Notes under the pieces: model-generated
The model's input: the letters and a program-made list of their open reading frames with translations, nothing else
The model's database searches: none
What the model was told of the DNA's origin: nothing
In this document: in pieces, positions 53,198-60,823 of the stretch
Layout: each line of letters opens with the position of its first letter
Numbering within the stretch: the first letter of the stretch is position 1
Position numbers and translations under genes: made by a program
NCBI GenBank assembly: GCA_040766665.1
Contig: JAXGQD010000001.1
Coordinates: 372,001-436,000, forward strand
DNA: 64,000 bases
Source of the DNA: JAXGQD01 sp040766665
Lineage (GTDB): Bacteria; Bacillota; Clostridia; Saccharofermentanales; Fastidiosipilaceae
Direction of reading: 5' to 3'

Positions 53198-54244
53198 ATG
53201 AATTTCAAAAAATTAGCAGCAATCGTATTAAGCAGCGTAATGGCCGTAACCTTATTTGCTTGCGGCGGTGGCGCCACAACAGCCGCAGCAACGACAGCCG
53301 CAGCCGCGGGCGAAACTACTGCCGCAGCCGCAGCCGGTGCAACAACAGCCGCAGCCGGTGCAACAGATGCAGCAGGTATCGTCATCGGTATGACCCTCAA
53401 CAACACAGGCGCTGACCCTTATCAAACCGCCTACTATGATGCAGCCGTTCAACATGCAGCGGACCTCGGCGTCGAACTGAAAATTCTGGATCCGGCCGGC
53501 GACGTCACCAAACAACAGAACCAAGTACAGGATCTTATCGGTATGAAACCGGATGTCATCGTGCTATGGCCGACCAACTCCGAAGCCGGTGTCTCCCTGG
53601 CCAAACAGATTCATGCTGCGGGTATCCCCGTCATGACCGCTAACACAAACATTTCGCCTGAAGGCAAAGAATTCCTCGTCGCTTATGTTGGCCCCTCCAA
53701 CGTCGAAGAAGGCCGCCAAACTGCCGAACAGATGGTCAAAGACCTGGGCAACGACGCGAAGATTGTCTACATCGATGGTCAAATGGGTTATTCCACCTCT
53801 GACGAACGTCGTCAAGGTATGGACGAAGGAATTGCCGGAACCAACATCCAGGTACTGGAAACTCAAACCGGTGAAGGTAACCGTGAAAAATCACAACAAG
53901 TCATGGAAAACTACCTCGTAAAATATCCGGAAGGATCCATTGACGGCGTTTTCTGTATGGATGACAACATTGCAATCGGCGCCATCAACGCTATGGAAGC
54001 TGCCGGACGTACCGACCTGAAGATCTACGCTGCCGCTTGCGGTGACTATAACACCTTGGATTACATCCGTGCCGGCACATTGTCCGCAACGGCTATGCAG
54101 TCTCCCATCACTGATGCTAAAACAGCGATTGATTATGCAGTCAAAATTGCAAAAGGCGAAACCCTGGCTCAATTTGACAACTTCATGGAAACCCCTGTAG
54201 CGACACCTGAAAATGTTGACACCCTCAACATCGAGAAGTGGTAA
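53198..54244 (+). CDS. Sugar ABC transporter substrate-binding lipoprotein
   Basis: 348 aa, AGGAGG before ATG. The lipoprotein signal ends LFACGGG. A linker of Ala/Thr/Gly (about 24-58) precedes a type I periplasmic-binding fold (Peripla_BP_4): 'IGMTLNNTGADPYQTAYYDA', 'DVIVLWPTNSEAGVSLAKQI', 'GIPVMTANTNISPEGKEFLV', 'VFCMDDNIAIGAINAMEAAG'. It is the ribose/galactose/inositol-binding type. It captures the substrate for the two permeases. An intercistronic hairpin follows, probably raising its mRNA level. Confidence 0.9.
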   Translation: MNFKKLAAIVLSSVMAVTLFACGGGATTAAATTAAAAGETTAAAAAGATTAAAGATDAAGIVIGMTLNNTGADPYQTAYYDAAVQHAADLGVELKILDPAGDVTKQQNQVQDLIGMKPDVIVLWPTNSEAGVSLAKQIHAAGIPVMTANTNISPEGKEFLVAYVGPSNVEEGRQTAEQMVKDLGNDAKIVYIDGQMGYSTSDERRQGMDEGIAGTNIQVLETQTGEGNREKSQQVMENYLVKYPEGSIDGVFCMDDNIAIGAINAMEAAGRTDLKIYAAACGDYNTLDYIRAGTLSATAMQSPITDAKTAIDYAVKIAKGETLAQFDNFMETPVATPENVDTLNIEKW

Positions 54245-54265
54245 TTCAGCACGAGAGATAAAAGG

Positions 54266-54290
54266 AATCTCCCCCGACCCGGGGGAGATT
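54266..54290 (+). promoter_or_regulatory. Intercistronic stem-loop after the binding-protein gene
   Basis: The perfect 10-bp stem AATCTCCCCC/GGGGGAGATT has a 5-nt loop and no T-run. Such hairpins stabilise the upstream mRNA, giving more binding protein than ATPase. Confidence 0.7.
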
Positions 54291-54317
54291 CAAATCCCGA
54301 TTTGCAAGGAGAACGGT

Positions 54318-55835
54318 ATGCAGACTAAAAATGAATATGTTTTGGAAATGAAAGATATCAGTAAGACATTTCCCGGTGTTAAAGCGCTGAATAAAGCAAG
54401 TTTGAATCTGCGTCGAGGCGAGGTTGTCGCCCTCTGTGGTGAAAACGGTGCCGGAAAATCGACCATGATGAAAGTTCTGTCCGGTGTCTACCATGCAGAT
54501 CAAGGTTCAGGTGAAATCATTTATCAAGGAAAAGCGGTACGCTACAACAACCCGAATGAAGCCAAAAAAGACGGTATCGTCTTGATTTTCCAAGAACTGT
54601 CCCTTGTCATGGACCTCAGTGTTGCTGAGAATATTTACCTCGGTAGCTTACCGATGAAAGGCAAGCGCGTTGATTGGAAAAAACTTAATGCGGACACACA
54701 GGTTGTTTTGGATAAACTGGGATGCCCTGCCAAGCCGACCGATTTGGTCGCCACCCTGCCGATTGCACAGCAGCAAATGGTGGAAATTGCCAGAGGTATT
54801 GCACTCGGAGCCAAGATCTTGATTCTTGACGAACCGACGTCCTCATTGACGGAAAGAGAGAAAAACTATCTCTTTGAAACCATCAACAAGTTGAAAGATG
54901 AAGGTGTAGGCATTATCTACATCAGTCATAAGATGGATGAAATCTTTGAAATCAGCGATCGTGTCTTGGTTTTCAGAGACGGGCAGCCGACCGGTGAATT
55001 CGAAACGAAAGATGTCACCCTAGACCAAATCGTGAAGGCGATGATCGGCAGAACCCTATCCGGTTATTATCACAAATGCAACGCCGAGCCTGGTGAAGAG
55101 GTCTTGCGCGTTGAAAACCTGACTGTTAACAATATCTTTAAAGATGTCTCCTTTAATGTGCGCCGCCGCGAAGTCGTGGGCTTCTATGGACTTGTCGGAG
55201 CCGGGCGTTCGGAAATTATGGAAACCATCTTCGGCATTCGTAAAGCCGATTCAGGGAAAATTTTCCTGGAAGGTAAGGAATCTACGATTCGTAGTAGCCA
55301 AGATGCCGTTAAGAGCAAAATCGGTTTTGTTACCGAGAACCGTAAAATTGAGGGCTTAGTCCTCAGTAAAAGCTGCCGCGAGAATATCTCTTTGGCTAAA
55401 CTCCCTTGGATTCAAAAGAGCGGCTTCGTCGATGAGCAAGCAACGCATGAAATATATGACGAATACCATGAAAAATTACGCATCAGTTCACCCAGTTCGG
55501 AGCAAACGGTGGGTAATCTTTCGGGTGGTAATCAACAAAAAGTCGTTATCGGTAAATGGCTGACACTGGAACCCAATCTGTTGATTCTTGACGAACCAAC
55601 CCGGGGTATCGACGTTGGTTCAAAGTCGGAAATTCACAAAATTATAGCCGATCTGGCGGAGTCAGGCATGGCAGTTATCGTTATCTCCTCGGAAATGCCG
55701 GAAATTATTGGTATCAGCAATCGAATCTACACCATTGCACAAGGCTTGATTACCAAAGAATTCAGTGAAGATGAAATCAGTGAAAGCAATTTGATTAAAG
55801 CGATTACCATCAGTGACTCACAGAAACGAGCCTAA
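54318..55835 (+). CDS. Sugar ABC transporter ATP-binding protein (RbsA/MglA type)
   Basis: 505 aa from ATG 54318 (AAGGAGAACGG upstream); the open frame extends upstream without support. It has two fused ABC domains. The first has Walker A GENGAGKST, Q-loop FQELSLV and Walker B LILDEPTSSLT. The second has a degenerate Walker A (GLVGAGRSE), signature NLSGGNQQKVVIGKW and Walker B LLILDEPTRGIDVG. The weak second Walker A is normal in the family. It energises uptake through the two permeases. Confidence 0.94.
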   Translation: MQTKNEYVLEMKDISKTFPGVKALNKASLNLRRGEVVALCGENGAGKSTMMKVLSGVYHADQGSGEIIYQGKAVRYNNPNEAKKDGIVLIFQELSLVMDLSVAENIYLGSLPMKGKRVDWKKLNADTQVVLDKLGCPAKPTDLVATLPIAQQQMVEIARGIALGAKILILDEPTSSLTEREKNYLFETINKLKDEGVGIIYISHKMDEIFEISDRVLVFRDGQPTGEFETKDVTLDQIVKAMIGRTLSGYYHKCNAEPGEEVLRVENLTVNNIFKDVSFNVRRREVVGFYGLVGAGRSEIMETIFGIRKADSGKIFLEGKESTIRSSQDAVKSKIGFVTENRKIEGLVLSKSCRENISLAKLPWIQKSGFVDEQATHEIYDEYHEKLRISSPSSEQTVGNLSGGNQQKVVIGKWLTLEPNLLILDEPTRGIDVGSKSEIHKIIADLAESGMAVIVISSEMPEIIGISNRIYTIAQGLITKEFSEDEISESNLIKAITISDSQKRA

Positions 55836-55923
55836 AGTAGAAAGTGCAAGCTTCATAGCTTTAAAAAATATATAGATTTAACCATTAATCATTAGAAACA
55901 TCGAAGATGCAGGAGGATCAGCA

Positions 55924-57228
55924 ATGTATAACACAAAAGAGAAAGAACTCATCCGCGGTCTTGCTCAAAAGTTAGCGGAATTAGCTGCCTTACCGATTAT
56001 GGATGAGCGCAGAAAACTCTGGTATGCCCATAACGACTTACAAACCGATCAGCCTGTGATTGACTGTTCACCCGAAGGTGCCTGGCGGGAAATACTTCCC
56101 CCCTCATCCTTGGAATGCAGCAATGAATGGCTGCGTGAAATCGAGTGGACTTTAAAAGCCCGTCTCTTTCGCGCCGAAGTCATCAATGACGATGTGCCGG
56201 CAGAAAGACGCTGGGATTGCTTAAAGATTTTTTCCGATACCGGTTGGCAGATGGAAGGGAAAAATGCCCACAATGCTTTCACCAACGAGGGCATCATGAT
56301 CCCCACCATATCCAGCTTACCCGGCGTGTGGAAGAATGACTTCCGCTTTGATGAAACGGCAGCGGAGTTTTTGCCAATCATTGAAGACCTAGAAGACACT
56401 GATCAGTTTGCCAAGCTCATTCCACCTCAGGTGATCTACGATGAAGCGGCTTCCAAAGAAAAACTCGCTCTGCACCAAGAACTGTTGGGTGATATATTGG
56501 ATGTTCATTGGACCGGCAACACCTTTATTCCGTTCTTCTGGATGGAAACCTACACAAAAATCCGCGGCTTTACCAATGCGCTCTTCGACGTTTATGACTA
56601 TCCGGATGAAATGCACGAGCTACTAAAGATTATCGAAAAAGGCTATCTGGGCTTATATCAGCAACAGCTGGATTTGGGTCTTTTGGATATGAACAACGGT
56701 TGCCAGTATAACGGTTCCGGTGGTTATGGGTATACCAATAGCTTGCAGGCACCGGCAGACGGCAAACTCAGCTTCAAAAACCTTTGGGCTTTTGCCGAAT
56801 CACAAGAGTTTGTTTCGGTATCACCGGAGATGACCAAAGAATTTGCTATCGACTATGAAAAACGTTTGCTCTCACAGTTCGGTTTAGCGTCCTATGGTTG
56901 CTGTGACAATCTGGAAGACAAATTGAACGATGTCTTAGCCATCCCCAACATTCGCCGTGTTTCGGTTGCCCCTTGGGCCAATGTCCGTTCCATGAAAGAA
57001 CAAATCGGGATGAAGGCCGTATTCTCCTGCAAACCGAATCCTTCTTATGTCACCAATGGCTGGAACGAAGCCTTCCTGCGTGATTATACAATACAGCTTC
57101 TGGAAGCCGGTAAAGGGACACCTTTTGAAATCATTCTTAAGGACACCCATACCATCCAAAACGACCCACAACGCTTCCGTCAATGGACCGACTTATGTCG
57201 TGAATGTATCGCTGAAGTCTATGGTTAA
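55924..57228 (+). CDS. Uroporphyrinogen decarboxylase/corrinoid-methyltransferase-like (URO-D fold) protein
   Basis: 434 aa, AGGAGG before ATG. The sequence has URO-D superfamily traits, with a C-terminal region 'LEDKLNDVLAIPNIRRVSVA' and PWANVRSMKEQIGMKAVFSC. It resembles MtaA/CmuA-type methyltransferases rather than HemE, and no heme genes are near. Cys326 and Cys327 (GCCDN) and Cys369 (FSCKPNP) could form a zinc site. It lies inside a sugar-uptake and sugar-oxidation operon with no corrinoid protein nearby. The substrate is unknown; demethylation of a methylated sugar or cyclitol is a hypothesis. Confidence 0.7.
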   Translation: MYNTKEKELIRGLAQKLAELAALPIMDERRKLWYAHNDLQTDQPVIDCSPEGAWREILPPSSLECSNEWLREIEWTLKARLFRAEVINDDVPAERRWDCLKIFSDTGWQMEGKNAHNAFTNEGIMIPTISSLPGVWKNDFRFDETAAEFLPIIEDLEDTDQFAKLIPPQVIYDEAASKEKLALHQELLGDILDVHWTGNTFIPFFWMETYTKIRGFTNALFDVYDYPDEMHELLKIIEKGYLGLYQQQLDLGLLDMNNGCQYNGSGGYGYTNSLQAPADGKLSFKNLWAFAESQEFVSVSPEMTKEFAIDYEKRLLSQFGLASYGCCDNLEDKLNDVLAIPNIRRVSVAPWANVRSMKEQIGMKAVFSCKPNPSYVTNGWNEAFLRDYTIQLLEAGKGTPFEIILKDTHTIQNDPQRFRQWTDLCRECIAEVYG

Positions 57229-57295
57229 GCCTCTCTAAAAGCGCTATGATAGATAGAGAAATATCGGAAAATCGAGTCACAGAAAGGACCATTTT

Positions 57296-58081
57296 ATGAA
57301 ATTTGCGAAATCAGCATGTATCGAACCCCTTTACAGTGAAATTCCTTTTCTTGAGAGGTTTCAAGCCGCCAAAGACGACGGTTTTGAGTTTGTAGAATTC
57401 TGGAGCTGGACTGATAAAGACCTGGACGCCGTCAAAGAAGCCGCTGAAAAAGCCGGTATCGGAATTTCCGGTTTCAACGGTGACGCGGACTACTCCCTGA
57501 TTGATCCTACGCACAAAGAAAAATATCTTGAATTCTTGCGTAAGTCTGTAGCGGCAGCCCAGAAAATCGGTGCCTTGAGCGTAACAATTCACTCCAATGC
57601 TCTGGGTGATGGCGGCGTTGTCGTTAATCATTATGACGAATTGTCCTGGACCGTAAAACTCTGTTCCATGTACGACATGCTTTTGGAATGTGCCAAAATA
57701 GCCGAAGAGAGTGGCATTGCCATGAATTTGGAAGGCTTAAACATCAGCACAGATCATGTGGGGAATTTCTTAGCCCATACACAAATGGCTGCCGAAATGA
57801 CCGCGATGATTAACAGTCCTAAATTGAAAATTCTCTATGATGTTTATCACATGCAATTGAATGAAGGCCACATTTGCGACAGCATCCGTAAATATGCAGA
57901 CCAAATCGGACATATTCATGTTGCTGATGCCCCCGGCCGCCATGAGCCCGGCACCGGTGAAATCAATTATGCAAATGTTTTTGCCTGTCTTGAAGAAGTG
58001 GGTTACCAAGGCCGCATCGGCTACGAGCTCTTCCCTAAGACGGATACTGCCACGGCTGTTAAAGCCATCATGAGCACTTAA
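57296..58081 (+). CDS. TIM-barrel isomerase, hydroxypyruvate isomerase-like
   Basis: 261 aa, AGAAAGGACC before ATG. It is an AP-endonuclease 2/xylose isomerase-like barrel. Blocks are 'MKFAKSACIEPLYSEIPFLE', 'GALSVTIHSNALGDGG', the Glu ligand in 'IAMNLEGLNISTDHVG', 'ILYDVYHMQLNEGH', and the metal His and final Glu in 'IGHIHVADAPGRHEPGTGEI' and GYELFPK. It is close to Hyi/YgbM-type and inositol-pathway isomerases. It probably isomerises a keto-acid or keto-inose made by the neighbouring oxidoreductase. Confidence 0.85.
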   Translation: MKFAKSACIEPLYSEIPFLERFQAAKDDGFEFVEFWSWTDKDLDAVKEAAEKAGIGISGFNGDADYSLIDPTHKEKYLEFLRKSVAAAQKIGALSVTIHSNALGDGGVVVNHYDELSWTVKLCSMYDMLLECAKIAEESGIAMNLEGLNISTDHVGNFLAHTQMAAEMTAMINSPKLKILYDVYHMQLNEGHICDSIRKYADQIGHIHVADAPGRHEPGTGEINYANVFACLEEVGYQGRIGYELFPKTDTATAVKAIMST

Positions 58082-58148
58082 GCAGCCGAATTTTGTAAAA
58101 ACATTTAAGCATGTGAACGGCAAAAGAAAGGACCAAAGGCGAGACATT

Positions 58149-59159
58149 ATGAAAACAGTATTACAAATTGGCGTAATCGGCACCGGTGCAATTGGACGCA
58201 CACATATCGAGCGTATTAACAACAAACTGAGCGGGGGTAAGGTAATTGCCTGTTCCGATGTCAATCGCGAATTCGGCGAAAAAGTTGCCGCACAGTACGG
58301 CTGTGAGTTTTTTGCCGATGGTGAAGAACTGATTAATGATCCCCGAATTGACGCAGTCGTGGTAGCGACAGCGGATCCATATCACGAGCAATATGTCCTG
58401 GCCGCAATCAAAGCCGGGAAGTACGTCTTTGTCGAAAAACCTTTGGCTCCGGAAGCAGACGCTTGCCGCCGCATTGTCGACGCAGAGATAGCCGGTGGTA
58501 AACAGCTGGTGCAGGTGGGCTTTATGCGCCGCTACGATGCAGGTTACAGACAGTTGAAAGAGCTGATCTCCTCCGGTCGTTTCGGTGAGCCGCTGCTTTT
58601 ACACTGTGCCCATCGTAACGCTTCTGTCCCTGACGATTTCCATACACCCATGTCTGTGGAAAACTCCATGATTCATGAAATCGATGTGCTGCGTTGGCTC
58701 TTAGGTGAAGATTATGCCACTGCAGAAGTGCGTTTCGGCAAAAAAAGCAAAAATGCCGGTGAGCAGCTACAAGACCCCCAAGTCATGATTCTGACCACCA
58801 AATCCGGTGTGCGTATTGACGTGGAATCTTTTGTTAACTGTCGCTTCGGTTATCACATTCATTGTGAAGTGGTCTGTGAAGAAGGCGTCCTGCGCTTGCC
58901 TCAGCCGCCCCAGGTCCAGGTCCTCAGCGCCGGCAACGACTGCACCAAAATTTATCCGGACTGGTCCGATCGCTTTATTGAAGCCTACGACGTGGAGTTC
59001 CACGAATGGATGCATGCCTGCCTGGCAGGCCGTGTCGATGGACCGAGCGCTTGGGATGGCTATGTCGGACAGGTAACGGCCAAAGCTGCTAGTGCGGCTC
59101 GTGATTCCGGTACCATCGTAGAAATTCAATTCGACGAAAAACCTGATTTCTACAAATAA
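58149..59159 (+). CDS. Gfo/Idh/MocA family oxidoreductase (inositol/sugar dehydrogenase-like)
   Basis: 336 aa from ATG 58149 with AAAGGCGAG upstream. The N-terminal NAD(P) fold begins IGVIGTGAIGRTHIERINN. Then comes EKPLAPEADACRRIVDAEIA with the catalytic Lys of the 'EKP' motif. The central GFMRRYDAGYRQLKELI has the family 'GFMRRFDP'-like region of inositol 2-dehydrogenases. The His and Asp are in MIHEIDVLRWLL. It oxidises a ring hydroxyl of a sugar or cyclitol. The inositol family is the best match, and the operon supports it. Confidence 0.9.
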   Translation: MKTVLQIGVIGTGAIGRTHIERINNKLSGGKVIACSDVNREFGEKVAAQYGCEFFADGEELINDPRIDAVVVATADPYHEQYVLAAIKAGKYVFVEKPLAPEADACRRIVDAEIAGGKQLVQVGFMRRYDAGYRQLKELISSGRFGEPLLLHCAHRNASVPDDFHTPMSVENSMIHEIDVLRWLLGEDYATAEVRFGKKSKNAGEQLQDPQVMILTTKSGVRIDVESFVNCRFGYHIHCEVVCEEGVLRLPQPPQVQVLSAGNDCTKIYPDWSDRFIEAYDVEFHEWMHACLAGRVDGPSAWDGYVGQVTAKAASAARDSGTIVEIQFDEKPDFYK

Positions 59160-59210
59160 AACAATAAAAACAAAACCAACTTGAATATCAAACTTTTGGA
59201 GGAATGACAC

Positions 59211-60149
59211 GTGAAACTGGCAATCTGTACTGACGTTTTGGCAAATTTAGGCCTCGAAGAAATGCTTGATACCGTAAAAGCCTACGGTCTTGATGCCGTG
59301 GAAATGACCGCCGGCGGTTGGGGTGCCTGCACCCATGTGCCGACCCGCCAACTCCTGGATGACGATGAGGCATTCAAAAAATTCTGCAAGGCTTTTGCCG
59401 ATAGAGAGATGCACATCGCGGCACTGAACTGTTCCGGAAATCAGCTCTGTCCGGGTGAAGTGGGAGATAAGTATTCATCTACCGCTTATGAATGTGCAGA
59501 ACTGGCCGGAAAACTGGGCGTCAAAAAAATCGTCATGATGAGCGGTCTCCCTGCCGGCTCTCCCGAAGACAAAATTCCCAACTGGATTACGACTAGTGTG
59601 ACCGTGCCATTCTTCATGCCTGATGTTTTGGCTTACCAATGGGAAGTCACTATTGCCTGGTGGAAGAATTTTGTCGAGCATTGCAAAAAACACGGCATCA
59701 CCCAGATCGCGATTGAAGAATTCCCCGGCATGATGGTTTACAGTCCTGACACATTGTGGAAGCTGCGCGAAGCGGTGGACCCGATGGTTGGTCTGAACCT
59801 TGATCCTTCTCATCTCTTTATCATGGGTGCTGATCCTATCGCTTCAGCCCGCGCCTTGAAAGGTGCCATCTACCACATCCATGGCAAAGATGCCCGCGTT
59901 GAACGCACGCTGGTTGAAGTCAACGGTTTGCCCGAATATCGTCCGGTAGATGATGTAGAAAACAGAACCTGGAACTACGTGGCTGTCGGCTGCGGGCACG
60001 ATTTACAGTGGTGGAAAGAGTTATTTTCAGTTTGCCATATGTTGGGTTATGATGACTATGTTTCATTGGAAATGGAAGACCTGACTATGTCTGTCGAAGC
60101 CGGAATCACCACCTCCATCGCGGCTCTGAAGGCGAGCATCAGCGTCTAG
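59211..60149 (+). CDS. Sugar phosphate isomerase/epimerase family TIM-barrel protein
   Basis: 312 aa from GTG 59211 with GGAGG upstream. It is the second AP-endonuclease 2-like barrel of the operon. Blocks are 'AVEMTAGGWGACTHVPTRQL', 'MHIAALNCSGNQLCPGEVGD', metal-ligand Glu in 'ITQIAIEEFPGMMVYSPDTL', 'VGLNLDPSHLFIMGADPI', 'YHIHGKDARVERTLVEVNGL' and a last Glu in VSLEMEDLTM. It resembles IolE/IolI-type enzymes in general plan. The substrate is unknown. Confidence 0.87.
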   Translation: MKLAICTDVLANLGLEEMLDTVKAYGLDAVEMTAGGWGACTHVPTRQLLDDDEAFKKFCKAFADREMHIAALNCSGNQLCPGEVGDKYSSTAYECAELAGKLGVKKIVMMSGLPAGSPEDKIPNWITTSVTVPFFMPDVLAYQWEVTIAWWKNFVEHCKKHGITQIAIEEFPGMMVYSPDTLWKLREAVDPMVGLNLDPSHLFIMGADPIASARALKGAIYHIHGKDARVERTLVEVNGLPEYRPVDDVENRTWNYVAVGCGHDLQWWKELFSVCHMLGYDDYVSLEMEDLTMSVEAGITTSIAALKASISV

Positions 60150-60170
60150 GCGGTAGCAAAGGAATTAAAA

Positions 60171-60503
60171 ATGACCAGAGTAAAAATCGAACCGGGTATC
60201 TGTGGGTTAAACACCATCGTTATCTCTGAATATGATGAGGACGAGAATACCGTAAAAATCAAAATTCATTCTGCTTGTGAAGCGGTACAAGCCATTATCC
60301 CCAATTTGGGTGATACCTTCGATCCTTTCGAAGTCTGTTTGGTGAAACCGGGCTTGGATCCCTTTACGGCTTTTGCCTCTGAAACCTTTCCGGGTCATGC
60401 TTCATGCCCTACAATTGCCGGTATCATTAAGTGCATCGAAGTCTCCGCGGGTTTGGCTTTGCCCAAAGATGCGACAATCCGTTTCGAAGCGCATGAGAAG
60501 TAG
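60171..60503 (+). CDS. Small conserved Cys-containing protein (DUF6951-like)
   Basis: 110 aa, AAAGG region before ATG. It is soluble. Pattern: EPGICGLNTIVI, then 'HSACEAVQAIIPNLGD', 'FEVCLVKPGLDPFTAF', and a C-terminal 'HASCPTIAGIIKCIEVSAGL' followed by ALPKDATIRF. Five or six spaced Cys residues could bind metal or a cofactor. I recall similar short proteins beside URO-D/methyltransferase genes, but that is not verified. Last gene of the operon, followed by a terminator. Confidence 0.65.
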   Translation: MTRVKIEPGICGLNTIVISEYDEDENTVKIKIHSACEAVQAIIPNLGDTFDPFEVCLVKPGLDPFTAFASETFPGHASCPTIAGIIKCIEVSAGLALPKDATIRFEAHEK

Positions 60504-60545
60504 AAGTGCCTGAATCTAATTAGTCTTAAGTCGAATTATATTTGT

Positions 60546-60580
60546 AGGGGGTGTCTCGAAACGGGGACATCCTCTTTTTT
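60546..60580 (+). terminator. Terminator of the ABC/URO-D/isomerase operon
   Basis: GGGGTGTCTC pairs with GGGGACATCC (with wobbles), followed by TTTTTT. It resembles the terminator at 1793. Confidence 0.8.
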
Positions 60581-60598
60581 ACGCGGCCTTTGATGTTG

Positions 60599-60654
60599 GT
60601 GCCAAGATTTTCGCCTAGCCAAGTCAGCGCTTGGCTGTCCGTCAAACTTGGCAC
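60599..60654. repeat. Nested hairpin GTGCCAAG/CTTGGCAC with inner AGCCAAG/CTTGGCT
   Basis: The outer 8-bp arms (60599-60606, 60647-60654) and inner 7-bp arms (60617-60623, 60630-60636) are all perfect. It lies in a 320-bp gap between convergent operons and has no T-run, so it is not an ordinary terminator. Nothing else is seen in the gap apart from the terminator before it. Confidence 0.7.
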
Positions 60655-60823
60655 TTTCCACGACAAGGCGTCAAAATCCACAAAACCCAAATAAAGATGC
60701 TGCCCCGCCCGCGCATAAACGCTTCTAAGACAGCACCAAAAATTGAATTACTATAAACCCTGTCAACACCAGCCGGCTACGACAACAACCAAGTGCAGCG
60801 CCAGTGCCTCAATTCCACGAGCC

